Positions 38,201 through 46,562 of a DNA stretch of 64,000 nt are shown one piece after another; within the stretch, counting starts at the first letter, position 1, and every line of letters begins with the position of its first letter. Below the pieces are notes generated by a model. It saw only the letters and a list, made by a program, of their open reading frames with translations, was not told where the DNA came from and searched no databases. Source of the stretch: Sedimentisphaerales bacterium (GTDB taxonomy: Bacteria; Planctomycetota; Phycisphaerae; Sedimentisphaerales; Anaerobacaceae); assembly GCA_016927855.1 (NCBI GenBank), contig JAFGLV010000145.1:1-64000 (forward strand), read 5' to 3'. A program made the translations under genes and the position numbers.

Positions 38201-38747
38201 CTCCGGCGCGACGGGACGGATCTACCTCGATGACATCCAGCTCGGTCGCCCGATGGTCCATAGCGCTGCTGCCGACGTGACGGCGCCGGACGATACGGTC
38301 GTGGGTGTCCCGAACGACGGCGATTGGCCGGCGAACGAGGCGCCGCGTCTGGCGGTGGACAACAGCGCGACCACCAAGTTCCTGCACTTCAAGGGCGAAC
38401 TCCAGCCGACGGGTGTGCGGATTACACCGGTTATGGGCGCGTCGATCGTGACCGGCCTGACGCTGACGACCGCCAACGATTCGCCGGGACGTGATCCAAT
38501 CGCTTTCGAGCTGTACGGTTCGAACGATGGGATTAATGGTCCGTACACGCTGATCGCGTCGGGTGACGTGCCGGACTTCGCGCAGGTGGACGCCTGGCCG
38601 CGCTTCACGAAGAATGTGACACCGATCGAGTTCGAGAACAGCACGGCCTACACGCACTACCAACTGCTGTTCCCGGCGATTCGCGATGTCGCCGCCGGCA
38701 TGATGCAGATTGCCGAGGTCGAGCTGATTGGCACTCTCGTGCCGTAG
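35271..38747 (+). CDS. Giant secreted modular protein A (Fn3-like, discoidin-like, LamG-like)
   Basis: A 1,158-residue exported protein. Signal peptide (LLVVLGVALAFSPVAMAS); a unique N-terminal domain (about 21-260) that may be related to ThuA/glutamine-amidotransferase-like folds but is not certain; a fibronectin-like module (264-363, with TYYWRVDEVNAPP); a discoidin-like module (364-525, with WIQYDFDTVYKLHEMKVWNY); a second fibronectin-like module (526-620, KQYYWRITEVNEAG); a DDFESYTDD segment; a LamG/DUF1349-like domain (740-890, WAKVGVMIRETLAPSAVNAF); and a C-terminal discoidin-like region. From residue 264 on it is paralogous to the gene at 39060. Likely a carbohydrate-binding surface or secreted protein. 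AAGGAGG precedes the ATG. No sorting signal was recognised. Confidence 0.87.
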   Translation: MNKLLVVLGVALAFSPVAMASDIAFYVGMPNTEGWYDVASMNADVATIIAQTGYLFKDIQQFDDNELNDLGAWVDENTDDGELDIIWLNGATPSVLYGIGNTQPNDSRAELWLDGGNMIINVGDWFAYVSFEGGTRQANNTGTGAANILDLSSGIIAGSAQGQMQVTATGREYLPSLNAVTSERPVQLSAVVAPWEVAAIFAQNSAGTYADPVVIHNTETGGYLAIVNQGGGSGANWIDDRGLTCAELIANWVNEVIGLGGKELATVLSPENEAVEVPRESVLSWAPGEYAATHDVYLGMSFADVNAASRANPLGVLISQGQVETSYDPAGALALGQTYYWRVDEVNAPPTSTIYKGKVWSFTVEPVAYQVENITASAPIPPYAEDQGPEKTVDGSGLDDLGQHSVTDTDMWQGDAAGYDGPVWIQYDFDTVYKLHEMKVWNYNHSFEPLLGFGAKNVTIEYTTDGSAWETLGDYEWARATGKVTYTGGIVVDFGGVAAQAVRININEKFGTMPRYGLSEVQFFYIPIYAREIEPADGQSGVGLDVTLSWRAGREAVTHEVYFSDDREAVESSVALADVLTQTSYNPSGLEFGKQYYWRITEVNEAGTPSAWPGAVMSLTTREYDAIDDFESYTDDEGNEIFSTWIDGYGVDNNGSQVGNDDPPYAEQSIVHGGEQSMPLRYDNTGTVRVSVAENTFPSPQNWAAGGADTLLVHYRGNPIGLFPISNSEVIMSGIGADIWDVADEFRFAYTPLNGNGSIVAKVESIDRTDDWAKVGVMIRETLAPSAVNAFVAVTPSEGVVLQYRSTISGTSSNVQQTNLAPPYWVKLTRSGNQFTAQRSADGVNWVSITDDPAASTVTIPMATSAYIGLAVCSHDTADVAQARFSNVAITGAVLDHWQDASIGLDQPVGNVPDAFSLTVTDSAGHATTLVNPDPYAVGATSWSIWRIPLSLLTSAGINTASVAKMAFTIGDAGQAPSGATGRIYLDDIQLGRPMVHSAAADVTAPDDTVVGVPNDGDWPANEAPRLAVDNSATTKFLHFKGELQPTGVRITPVMGASIVTGLTLTTANDSPGRDPIAFELYGSNDGINGPYTLIASGDVPDFAQVDAWPRFTKNVTPIEFENSTAYTHYQLLFPAIRDVAAGMMQIAEVELIGTLVP

Positions 38748-38771
38748 CCCGTCTTGGCAGCGGTTTCCAGG

Positions 38772-38791
38772 GGTCGGCCTCCTGGCCGACC
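38772..38791 (+). other. Perfect hairpin downstream of secreted gene A
   Basis: GGTCGGCC, loop TCCT, GGCCGACC: an 8-bp perfect stem 24 bp after the stop codon, without a U-run. It precedes the true terminator by 13 bp and may protect the 3' end. Confidence 0.6.
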
Positions 38792-38804
38792 AACGCACGT
38801 TTCA

Positions 38805-38837
38805 GGGCCTGCATCCTCGCGATGCAGGCCCTTTCTT
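38805..38837 (+). terminator. Intrinsic terminator of secreted gene A
   Basis: GGGCCTGCAT (38805-38814), 7-base loop CCTCGCG, ATGCAGGCCC (38822-38831), then TTTCTT. A perfect 10-bp stem. The same stem with only compensated changes follows gene B. Confidence 0.85.
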
Positions 38838-38921
38838 GTGGGCGTTCCCCGGGTGGTTGACCTCGAAGGCGGCACACGGCGGCCCGAGTAGCGTTCGATG
38901 GGAAAAGCATTGTATGCGCCC

Positions 38922-38950
38922 TTGCAGGCGTGCTCTTGCGGTGGTATAAA
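38922..38950 (+). promoter_or_regulatory. Promoter of secreted protein gene B
   Basis: TTGCAG at 38922-38927, 17-bp spacer, TATAAA at 38945-38950; same design as upstream of gene A. Confidence 0.65.
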
Positions 38951-39059
38951 TGGACTGATTGGGAAGCAGGTGTTTCTGAGCTCTTTCGTGCCGTTGCGGT
39001 GCCGGGAGGACAGCACGGTGGAACGGTGACGACGCCAATTTCATTGAAGGAGGACTCTC

Positions 39060-42000
39060 ATGAACAGGAACGTGATTCATCGCGTTGGCTTGGTACTGGT
39101 CTTGGCCGTGTTTGGCTCGGATGCCTGGGGCTGGCAAAACCAGATCATAAACAGCGACTTTGACGACGGTCTTGAGTCGTGGGGCATCTATCAGTACCAG
39201 AATACGGCCGAAGGATTCACCGTGGAGGTGGTGGAGGGCGCCGGTCTTTCGGGAAAGAACGCCGCCCTGATCGATATCACCGATGCCGCTGCCCTGGCCA
39301 GCATAGGGATTGCCCAATCCGGCTTGGTACTCGAACCTGGAGTCACCTATCCCATTGGTTTCACCGCCAGGGCCGAGCAAGACAGAGGGCTGGTAGTCCT
39401 GCTCCAGGCCAATCTCAACAACGCTTCCTGGCCCACCTATCTGGAGCGAACGGTGGATCTGACGAAGTCGCCCCAGACATTCGTTCTTGAATACACCCAC
39501 GCCGGCACCACGGTTGGCGATGACGACACGGAAGCTGTGACCCTCTATTTGCTGGTCAAGGGGCCCTGGTGGCATCCGGATGGGGAGAATCTGAACGGCA
39601 AAGTCTGGATTGACAGGGTCTACTTTGGTGCGGAGCCTCCTCCGTCGCTGGCTCAGCAGGCCGACGACCTGAACCCTATCGACGGTGCCTGGGACGTGCC
39701 TCGTGATGTGGGTTTGAGTTGGATTCCGGGAGCATTCGCCGCCACCCACGACGTGTACTTTGGGGCGGTTTTTGAGGACGTCAACGCGGCCAGCCGCGCC
39801 AATCCGCTGGGTGTGCTGGTCGGCCAGGGTCAGGAGGCCAGTTCGTACGACCTTCCCAGCATGCTCGCCTATGGTCAGACGTATTACTGGCGGGTCGATG
39901 AGGTCAACGCGCCGCCGGACGAGACGATCTTCAAGGGTGACGTCTGGAGCTTCACAGTCGAGCCGGTGGCCTATCAGGTCGAGAACATCACCGCCAGCGC
40001 GTCGATTCCCCCCTTTGCCGAGAATCAGGGACCGGACAAGACCGTCGACGGCTCCGGCCTCGACGACGAAGGGCGACATTCCGTGGCCGACACGGACATG
40101 TGGCAGGGTGACGCCACCGGCTACGAGGGCCCGGTCTGGATCCAATACGATTTCGACCGGGTCTACAAGCTCTCCGAGATGTGGGTCTGGAACTACAACC
40201 ACTCGTTCGAGCCGCTGCTGGGCTTCGGGGCCAAGAGCGTGACCATCGAATACACCGCCAACGGCAGCGAATGGCAGGCGTTGGGTGATTACCAATGGCC
40301 GCAGGCCACCGGCAAGGTGACGTACGCCGGCGGTATCGCCGTCGATCTGGGCAACATTTCCGCCCAGGCGGTGCGGATCACCATCAACGAGAAGTTCGGG
40401 ACGATGGCGCGGTACGGCCTGAGCGAAGTGCAGTTCTTCCACGTCCCGGTCTACGCGCGGGAGATTCAGCCGGCCGATGGGCAGAGCGACGTGGCTCTGG
40501 ATGTGACGCTGTCGTGGCGGTCCGGTCGCGAAGCGGTCACGCACGAGTTGTATCTCGGTGAGGACGCCGGTGCTGTCGAGAGCGGCTCCGCCTTGGCCGA
40601 CGTCCTGACCCAGACGAGCTACAACCCCAGCGGTCTGGAATTCGGCAAGCAGTACTATTGGCGGATCACCGAGGTCAACGAGGCTGAGACGCCCAGTGCC
40701 TGGGCAACCGACGTGATGAACTTCGTCACCCACGAGTATGCGCCCATCGACGATTTCGAGAGCTACACCGACGATCAGGGCAGTGAGGTCTTCGGCACGT
40801 GGATCGACGGTTACGGCGTCGACGACAACGGTTCTCAGGTCGGCAACGACAATCCGCCTTATACCGAGCAGAGCATCGTGCATGGTGGACGCCAGTCCAT
40901 GCCCCTGCGGTACAACAACACCGGCGGCATCAGGGTCTCCGTAGCCGAAAGGACTTTCCCTCAGGCGCAGGATTGGAGTGCCGGTGGCGGCGATACGCTG
41001 CTACTGTACTATCGGGGCAACCCGATCGGCTTTCTTCCGATCTCGGACAGCGAGGTCATCATGAGCGGCATGGGCGCCGATGTCTGGGACGTTGCCGATG
41101 AGTTGCGTTTCGCCTACAAGCCCCTTAACGGTAACGGCTCAATCGTCGCCAAGGTCGAAAGTGTGGACAACACGCACGAGTGGGCTAAGGTCGGCGTGAT
41201 GATCCGCGAGACGTTGACGCCCAGCTCGGTCAACGCCTTCGTGGCCGTGACGCCGCGCCAGGGGGTGACGTTCCAGTATCGTCCTCTGGCCAACGGCGTG
41301 ACCGCGAACGTCCAGCAGACAGGTTGCGCGGCGCCGTACTGGGTGAAGCTGACCCGCTCGGGCAACCTGGTCACCGCCGAACGCAGCGCCGACGGCGTCA
41401 CCTGGGTCAGCGTCACCGACGACCCGGCGGCTTCGACCGTACAAATCCCGTTGGGCACCAACGTCTACATCGGCTTGGCGGCGTGCAGCCATGACAGTAC
41501 GACGGCCACCCAGGCGCGGTTTTCCCACATCGCGACCACCGGTGCCGTGACAGGTCAGTGGCAGTCGGCCCCGATCGGCCTCGATCAGCCGGTGGGGAAC
41601 GTGCCTGACACGTTCTCGCTGACGGTGACCGACAGCGCCGGTCGTGCGACCACGCTCGCCAATCCGGATCCGTACGCGGTGGGAGCGACGAGTTGGTCGG
41701 CATGGCGTATCCCATTGAGCACGCTGACGTCGGCAGGGATCGATATCGCCAGCGTGGCCAAGATGGCCTTTACCATTGGCGCCGCCGGCCAAGCTCCCTC
41801 CGGCGCGACGGGACGCATCTACCTCGACGATGTCCTGTTCGGTCGCCCGAAGGTTCACATCGGCGCCGCCGACGTGACGACGCCTGACGATGTGGTTCGA
41901 GGCGTCCCGCACGATGTGGATTGGCCTGCCGGGGAATTCCCCGGCCTGGCGCTCGACAACAGCGTGCTGACCAAGTTTTTGCACTTCAAAGGTGCGGCCC

Positions 42001-42347
42001 GCGCTACCGGTCTGCGGATCACGCCGGCGCTGGGCGCGTCGATCGTGACCGGCCTGACACTGACGACCGCCAACGATGCGCCGGAGCGCGATCCGGTGGC
42101 CTTCGAGCTATACGGTTCCAACGACGGGATCGACGGTCCCTTTACGCTGATTGCATCCGGCGACATCGTGGATTTCGCGCAGGCGACGGCCTGGCCACGC
42201 CAGACGATCAATGCGACACCGATCGAGCTCGAGAATGCCACGGCGTATTCGCACTACCAACTGCTGTTCCCGACGGTCCGCAACGCCGGCGCCGCCAACA
42301 GCATGCAGATTGCCGAGGTCGAGCTTATCGGTACGCTCGCACCGTAG
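39060..42347 (+). CDS. Giant secreted modular protein B, paralogue of A, with N-terminal CBM4/9-like domain
   Basis: A 1,095-residue exported protein. Signal peptide (VGLVLVLAVFGSDAWG); then a CBM4/9-like beta-sandwich (about 22-195: NQIINSDFDDGLESWGIYQY, ending KVWIDRVYFGAEPP), which replaces the different N-terminal domain of protein A. From residue about 201 to the end it aligns with A from residue 264 almost without gaps: fibronectin-like (201-298), discoidin-like (299-464), fibronectin-like (465-557), DDFESYTDD segment, LamG/DUF1349-like (679-830) and C-terminal discoidin-like region. The probable role is binding of a polysaccharide; no catalytic motif was seen. Codon choice is like that of neighbours. 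Confidence 0.87.
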   Translation: MNRNVIHRVGLVLVLAVFGSDAWGWQNQIINSDFDDGLESWGIYQYQNTAEGFTVEVVEGAGLSGKNAALIDITDAAALASIGIAQSGLVLEPGVTYPIGFTARAEQDRGLVVLLQANLNNASWPTYLERTVDLTKSPQTFVLEYTHAGTTVGDDDTEAVTLYLLVKGPWWHPDGENLNGKVWIDRVYFGAEPPPSLAQQADDLNPIDGAWDVPRDVGLSWIPGAFAATHDVYFGAVFEDVNAASRANPLGVLVGQGQEASSYDLPSMLAYGQTYYWRVDEVNAPPDETIFKGDVWSFTVEPVAYQVENITASASIPPFAENQGPDKTVDGSGLDDEGRHSVADTDMWQGDATGYEGPVWIQYDFDRVYKLSEMWVWNYNHSFEPLLGFGAKSVTIEYTANGSEWQALGDYQWPQATGKVTYAGGIAVDLGNISAQAVRITINEKFGTMARYGLSEVQFFHVPVYAREIQPADGQSDVALDVTLSWRSGREAVTHELYLGEDAGAVESGSALADVLTQTSYNPSGLEFGKQYYWRITEVNEAETPSAWATDVMNFVTHEYAPIDDFESYTDDQGSEVFGTWIDGYGVDDNGSQVGNDNPPYTEQSIVHGGRQSMPLRYNNTGGIRVSVAERTFPQAQDWSAGGGDTLLLYYRGNPIGFLPISDSEVIMSGMGADVWDVADELRFAYKPLNGNGSIVAKVESVDNTHEWAKVGVMIRETLTPSSVNAFVAVTPRQGVTFQYRPLANGVTANVQQTGCAAPYWVKLTRSGNLVTAERSADGVTWVSVTDDPAASTVQIPLGTNVYIGLAACSHDSTTATQARFSHIATTGAVTGQWQSAPIGLDQPVGNVPDTFSLTVTDSAGRATTLANPDPYAVGATSWSAWRIPLSTLTSAGIDIASVAKMAFTIGAAGQAPSGATGRIYLDDVLFGRPKVHIGAADVTTPDDVVRGVPHDVDWPAGEFPGLALDNSVLTKFLHFKGAARATGLRITPALGASIVTGLTLTTANDAPERDPVAFELYGSNDGIDGPFTLIASGDIVDFAQATAWPRQTINATPIELENATAYSHYQLLFPTVRNAGAANSMQIAEVELIGTLAP

Positions 42348-42403
42348 GCGCGGCGCTTGTAGTGTGCCCGTAAGGGCGTATACACGCGAACCAATACCCA
42401 CCA

Positions 42404-42435
42404 GGGCCTGCGTTCACGCGACGCAGGCCCTTTCC
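42404..42435 (+). terminator. Intrinsic terminator of secreted gene B
   Basis: GGGCCTGCGT (42404-42413), loop TCACGCG, ACGCAGGCCC (42421-42430), then TTTCC. Perfect 10-bp stem, closely matching the terminator of gene A. Confidence 0.8.
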
Positions 42436-42537
42436 GCAACCGCGCGCCCTGGCACAAATCCCGGTTGCAATTCGTCGGACTTGCCGCTAAAGTAGTCCCG
42501 AAATGTTGAACCGGGTCAGAATTGAGGTCTGGAGAAG

Positions 42538-43119
42538 ATGGCGCAGATGAAACCGACGCGCGATGATGCTTTGTCGCTGTTGCAGGAGTTCAACGAGAAT
42601 GAAGCGCTGATCCGACATGCGCTGGCGGTCGAGGCGGTGATGCGCTACAGCGCTCGCAAGCGGGGCGCCGACGAAGAGCAGTGGGGCCTTATCGGCCTGA
42701 TCCACGACCTGGACTACGAGCGTTTCCCGGAGAGCCACTGCCACAAAAGCGCGGAGATCCTGCGCGAGCACGGCTGGCCGGAGGAGTACATCCGCGCGGT
42801 CCTCTCGCACGGGTGGGGCATCTGCACCGACGTCGAACCGCAAAGCGATCTGGAGAAGACGCTCTATGCGGTAGACGAATTGACGGGACTGGTGGCGGCC
42901 ACGGCGCTGGTACGCCCCAGCCGCAGCGTGCTCGACATGACGCGCAAGTCCGTCAAAAAGAAATGGAAAGACAAGGCCTTTGCCGCCGGCGTCAATCGAG
43001 ACGTTGTCGAGAAAGGCGCTGCCATGCTGGGCACGGACCTCGATACGCTGATTGACGATGCGATCATGGGGATGCGAGAGGTAGCCGACCAGATCGGCCT
43101 CAAGGGCGAAGTGGCATGA
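42538..43119 (+). CDS. HD-domain phosphohydrolase
   Basis: A 193-residue HD-superfamily protein. Metal ligands are visible as H in ALIRHALAVEAVM, HD in LIGLIHDLDYERFPE, H in SHCHKSAEIL and VLSHGWG, and D in AVDELTGLV. The family cleaves phosphate esters of nucleotides or related compounds; this short cytoplasmic type is uncharacterised. GGAG lies 3 bp before ATG 42538; ATG 42547 is an alternative. First gene of a compact operon in which each gene overlaps the next. Confidence 0.9.
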   Translation: MAQMKPTRDDALSLLQEFNENEALIRHALAVEAVMRYSARKRGADEEQWGLIGLIHDLDYERFPESHCHKSAEILREHGWPEEYIRAVLSHGWGICTDVEPQSDLEKTLYAVDELTGLVAATALVRPSRSVLDMTRKSVKKKWKDKAFAAGVNRDVVEKGAAMLGTDLDTLIDDAIMGMREVADQIGLKGEVA

Positions 43120-44339
43120 GCGATTCAGCGAAAGAGAGTCGACCGAATCGAGACATAGGCGCTTGCGTTTTCACGCTGAGCCTGGCGCTCGTTCTGTTTC
43201 TGCTGGTGGGCTGCGGCACCAATGAGGGCAGGAAGGCGTCGCTGACGGAAGATGAAATTCGCAGTCTCAGCTACGCGCCGCAACCCAGCCGGCCCGATGA
43301 GCTCATCGTCAGCGGCGAAGTCATCACGTGCCAGGATGTCATGGCTCCCTCGTTCGGACGGCAGGATGCGACGCCCACCTTCAGGGAAAAGCTCGTGGAG
43401 TTGGCCAAGGTCGCGACGTTGGAGGAGTTCATGGAGTTGGCGCGTCCGCAGGTGCGCCAGCGGCTTAACGCCAATATCACGAATGTCATCCTCTACCGCC
43501 GAGCCGAGAGAACGCTCGGCGACAAGGTCGATGAGACGCTGGAAGCTGCGGCGGAAAAGGAGCTGCGCCGGTTCGTGCTGGAGCATGGCGGCAATAACGC
43601 GCAAGCCGACGAAGCGCTCAAGGCCAGAGGCCAGACCCGCACGAGCTTCAAGCAAGCATGGAAGAAACAGGCGCTGGCTCAGTATGCGTATTCGTCGCAG
43701 ATTCCTCGCAATCGGCCGGTCACCTACAGCGAACTGGTTGCCGCGTATGACGAGATGAAGGACGAATACTTCGTCAAGCCGGGCTCCGTGCAGTTCCGCC
43801 TGATCGACGTCCAGCCGGCGCGGATGGTGATGAACGACCCGAATGCCGACCCGAGTCGCGCCGCGCGGGCGTTGGCCGAGTCGCTGGTCACGCGGATCAT
43901 CGCCGGGGAGGATTTCGCGGCGCTGGCAAAGGAGTTCTCGCACGGTTTCCGCGCCGAATCGGGTGGTCTGTGGACGCCGCGCGATCCGGAATCGCTGGCG
44001 GAGCCTTATACGATCCTGGCCGACGCGGCGGCGCAAATCGAGGTCGGCCAGATTGCCGGGCCGCTCGACGCACCGGGACACTGCTTCATTATGAAGCTGG
44101 AGGCCAAGGACCCGAAGGGCTACCTGCCTCTGGCCCAGGTCCAGGACCAGGTCGAAGAAGAAATCGCGGGCTATCGCAACCTTCAGGCCCTGGAACAGCT
44201 CGACGAGGAGGTCGCCCAGCAGATCGCGGTGGCCGACACCGACCGCTTCCTCGACTACTGCCTCGAACAGATCTACCGTACGGCGACCGAATCGGCGTCG
44301 GCGCAAGCGGCTGATGATTCGGTAGGTGAGAGACCCTGA
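43116..44339 (+). CDS. Parvulin-type peptidyl-prolyl isomerase, lipoprotein
   Basis: A 407-residue exported PPIase of the SurA/PrsA type. An N-terminal hydrophobic segment with lipobox LVGC (LVLFLLVGCGTN), a chaperone-like helical region (residues about 60-200), then the rotamase domain (VQFRLIDVQ, FAALAKEFSHGFRAESGGLW, IEVGQIAGPLDAPGHCFIMK). It helps fold exported proteins at the membrane. The start overlaps the HD gene by 4 bp (ATGA) and the stop overlaps acpS by one base. A glutamate-rich C-terminal helix follows the PPIase domain. Confidence 0.9.
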   Translation: MSDSAKESRPNRDIGACVFTLSLALVLFLLVGCGTNEGRKASLTEDEIRSLSYAPQPSRPDELIVSGEVITCQDVMAPSFGRQDATPTFREKLVELAKVATLEEFMELARPQVRQRLNANITNVILYRRAERTLGDKVDETLEAAAEKELRRFVLEHGGNNAQADEALKARGQTRTSFKQAWKKQALAQYAYSSQIPRNRPVTYSELVAAYDEMKDEYFVKPGSVQFRLIDVQPARMVMNDPNADPSRAARALAESLVTRIIAGEDFAALAKEFSHGFRAESGGLWTPRDPESLAEPYTILADAAAQIEVGQIAGPLDAPGHCFIMKLEAKDPKGYLPLAQVQDQVEEEIAGYRNLQALEQLDEEVAQQIAVADTDRFLDYCLEQIYRTATESASAQAADDSVGERP

Positions 44340-44743
44340 TGGAAATCATCGCACACGGCATTGACCTGGTGGATTTTCCGCGTATCGAAGCGATGATCGA
44401 CCGGTACGGCGAGCATTTCCTCGCGCGCGTCTTTACCGAGACCGAGCAGGCGTACGCGCGGGCCAATAGGAATCCGGTCGAGAAATACGCCGGTCGGTTT
44501 GCCGCCAAGGAAGCGATCCTCAAGCTGGTCGGGACCGGCTGGCGCGGCAAGATCGCCTGGACCGACATCGAAGTAACGAACAACCCTGCCGGTCAACCCG
44601 AAGTGACGCTTTCAGGCGAGGTGCAGCGCATCGCCCAGAGCCTCGGGATCGACCGCATCAGCCTTAGTATCACGCACACGGCCAACTTCGCGATTGCCTC
44701 GGCCGTGGCGGTGGCACGATCCGATGAAACCCAACGACTTTGA
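44339..44743 (+). CDS. acpS: Holo-[acyl-carrier-protein] synthase AcpS
   Basis: A 134-residue phosphopantetheinyl transferase that loads the 4'-phosphopantetheine arm from CoA onto acyl carrier protein. The magnesium-binding D is in IAHGIDLVDFPRI, the second acidic site in KYAGRFAAKEAILK, and the C-terminal motif ISLSITHTANFAIASAVA is normal. It starts on the last base of the PPIase stop codon (TGATG) and overlaps mnmG by 20 bp, so this is a translationally coupled operon. Confidence 0.95.
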   Translation: MEIIAHGIDLVDFPRIEAMIDRYGEHFLARVFTETEQAYARANRNPVEKYAGRFAAKEAILKLVGTGWRGKIAWTDIEVTNNPAGQPEVTLSGEVQRIAQSLGIDRISLSITHTANFAIASAVAVARSDETQRL

Positions 44744-46562
44744 CTGCATCGTGGTCGGCGCAGGTCACGCTGGGATCGAAGCCGCCCACGCCGCCGCTCG
44801 GATCGGCGCTCGGACCTGCCTAGTTACGCTGAGCGCCGACACCATCGCGAAGATGAGCTGCAACCCCGCGATCGGTGGTCTGGGCAAGGGACAGATCGCA
44901 CGCGAAGTCGATGCGCTGGGCGGCCTGATGGGCTTGGCCATCGACGCGACCGGCATCCAGTTTCGCCTGCTCAACCGCTCGAAGGGCCCGGCCGTCCGCG
45001 CCCCGCGCGCCCAGGCGGACAAACACCGCTACCAGGAGTTCATGAGGCAGCAACTCGCCCAGACGCCCAACCTGAGTATCGTCGAAGCGATGGTTACCGA
45101 CATCCTCACCGAGGGCGAGCAGGTGCGAGGCGTGCGCTGCGACAACGGCGTGCTCCTGACGGCTGCGACGGTCGTTCTCACGACCGGGACCTTCCTGCGT
45201 GGACTGATGCACGTGGGTGCCGAGCAGTGGTCGGGCGGGCGATTGGGCGAGCCGGCCGCGAACGATTTGTCCGCTGGCCTCGAACGCATCGGCCTCGAAT
45301 TGCGCCGCCTCAAGACCGGCACGCCGGTGCGTCTCGATGCCTCAACCTGCGATCTGGACAAGCTGGAGATTCAGCACGGCGATACGGAGCCGTCAGCGTT
45401 TTCGTTCCTGACGGAGCGAATCGACCGCGAGCAGACACCGTGCTGGGTCACCTACACCAACGAGCAAATCCACCAGCTCATCCGCGACAACCTCGACCGC
45501 GCGCCGTTGTACACCGGCCAGATCCAATCGACCGGCCCGCGCTATTGCCCCAGTATCGAGACGAAGATCATCCGCTTTGCCGACAAGACGCGCCATCAGG
45601 TCTTCCTGGAGCCCGAAGACGAGGCGCGCACGACGATCTACTGCAACGGGATCAGCACGTCCTTGCCGAGAGACGTGCAAGAGCAGATGCTGCGCCTGAT
45701 GTCTGGCACCGAGAACGCGCGGATCATCCACTACGCTTACGCGATCGAGTACGACTACTGTCCGCCCGTACAGTTGCAGCCCAGCCTGGAAACCAGACGC
45801 ATCTCGGGCCTGTTTCTGGCTGGGCAGATCAACGGCACGAGCGGCTACGAAGAGGCTGCCGGCCAGGGCATCGTCGCGGGAATCAACGCCGCCCGCAAGC
45901 TGCAGGGCGCCGAGCCGCTCGTCCTGAGCCGCGATCGGGCCTACATTGGCGTGATGATCGACGACCTGCTCACACGTGGGATTGACGAGCCCTATCGGAT
46001 GTTCACCTCGCGCGCCGAGCATCGCTTGGCGCTGCGCTCGGACAACGCCGACCGGCGCTTGACCGAAATTGGCCGTGCCGTCGGTCTCGTCGACAAAACG
46101 CGCTACCGTCACTTGCAGACCAAGCTCGACGACATCGCCAGACTCTGCACGCTCCTGCGATCCACTCGCCGCGACAGCTCCAGCCTGTGGGACCTGCTGC
46201 GCCGACCCGACGCCGATTTCGGATCGCTGGTCGCGAAGTATGGACTCGAATCCGAAATCCAAAATCTCAAATCCGAAATTTGTGAGGCGGCCGCGACCGA
46301 TGCCAAATACGAAGGCTACGTCGCCAAACAGCAGCGCACCGTCGCGCTCCAGCGAAGCCTCGACAGCAAGCGCATCCCGGCGGACCTGGACTATGCGAAC
46401 ATCGAGCACCTGCGTGTCGAAGCCAAGGAGAAGCTCTCGGCCTTCCGGCCGGCCACGTTAGGCCACGCCTCCCGCCTGACCGGCATCACCCCCGCCGACA
46501 TCACTGTCCTCCAGGTGTACCTCAAGAAGCTCCACGGCCGCGAGGAGAAACGCGGTGTTTGA
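44724..46562 (+). CDS. mnmG: tRNA uridine-5-carboxymethylaminomethyl modification enzyme MnmG (GidA)
   Basis: A 612-residue FAD enzyme which with MnmE puts the carboxymethylaminomethyl group on U34 of certain tRNAs. FAD motif [54 protein letters not shown], and [10 protein letters not shown] near the C-terminus. The ATG at 44724 lies inside the acpS end. In the linker before [10 protein letters not shown] the segment [10 protein letters not shown] is encoded by an AT-rich direct repeat (46246-46283) unlike the rest of the gene. MnmE is not in the window. Confidence 0.96.
   Translation: MKPNDFDCIVVGAGHAGIEAAHAAARIGARTCLVTLSADTIAKMSCNPAIGGLGKGQIAREVDALGGLMGLAIDATGIQFRLLNRSKGPAVRAPRAQADKHRYQEFMRQQLAQTPNLSIVEAMVTDILTEGEQVRGVRCDNGVLLTAATVVLTTGTFLRGLMHVGAEQWSGGRLGEPAANDLSAGLERIGLELRRLKTGTPVRLDASTCDLDKLEIQHGDTEPSAFSFLTERIDREQTPCWVTYTNEQIHQLIRDNLDRAPLYTGQIQSTGPRYCPSIETKIIRFADKTRHQVFLEPEDEARTTIYCNGISTSLPRDVQEQMLRLMSGTENARIIHYAYAIEYDYCPPVQLQPSLETRRISGLFLAGQINGTSGYEEAAGQGIVAGINAARKLQGAEPLVLSRDRAYIGVMIDDLLTRGIDEPYRMFTSRAEHRLALRSDNADRRLTEIGRAVGLVDKTRYRHLQTKLDDIARLCTLLRSTRRDSSSLWDLLRRPDADFGSLVAKYGLESEIQNLKSEICEAAATDAKYEGYVAKQQRTVALQRSLDSKRIPADLDYANIEHLRVEAKEKLSAFRPATLGHASRLTGITPADITVLQVYLKKLHGREEKRGV
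46246..46283 (+). repeat. AT-rich AATCCGAAAT repeat inside mnmG
   Basis: Two copies of AATCCGAAAT (from about 46250 and 46270) and a middle AATCCAAAATCTCAAAT lie in frame in an otherwise GC-rich gene. The product reads [10 protein letters not shown]. In-frame repeats of this kind are known from intergenic regions of related genomes as far as I recall; here it sits in a variable linker of MnmG. Confidence 0.6.

Larger units (their letters stand above)
38748..39059. other. Intergenic region between the two paralogous secreted-protein genes (312 bp)
   Basis: It holds two hairpins that end gene A (38772-38791 and 38805-38831), then the promoter of gene B (38922-38950) and a leader of about 100 bp containing an imperfect stem around 38990-39030 (CCGTT ... 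AACGG with inner GTGC/GCAC). GAAGGAGG precedes the start of gene B. No coding sequence seen. Confidence 0.6.

Noticed and set aside
35790-38798. A very long open frame on the minus strand opposite secreted gene A (about 1,000 codons)
   Set aside because: It mirrors the codon periodicity of the plus-strand gene in GC-rich DNA, has an arginine- and histidine-rich composition and no recognisable domain or start signals.
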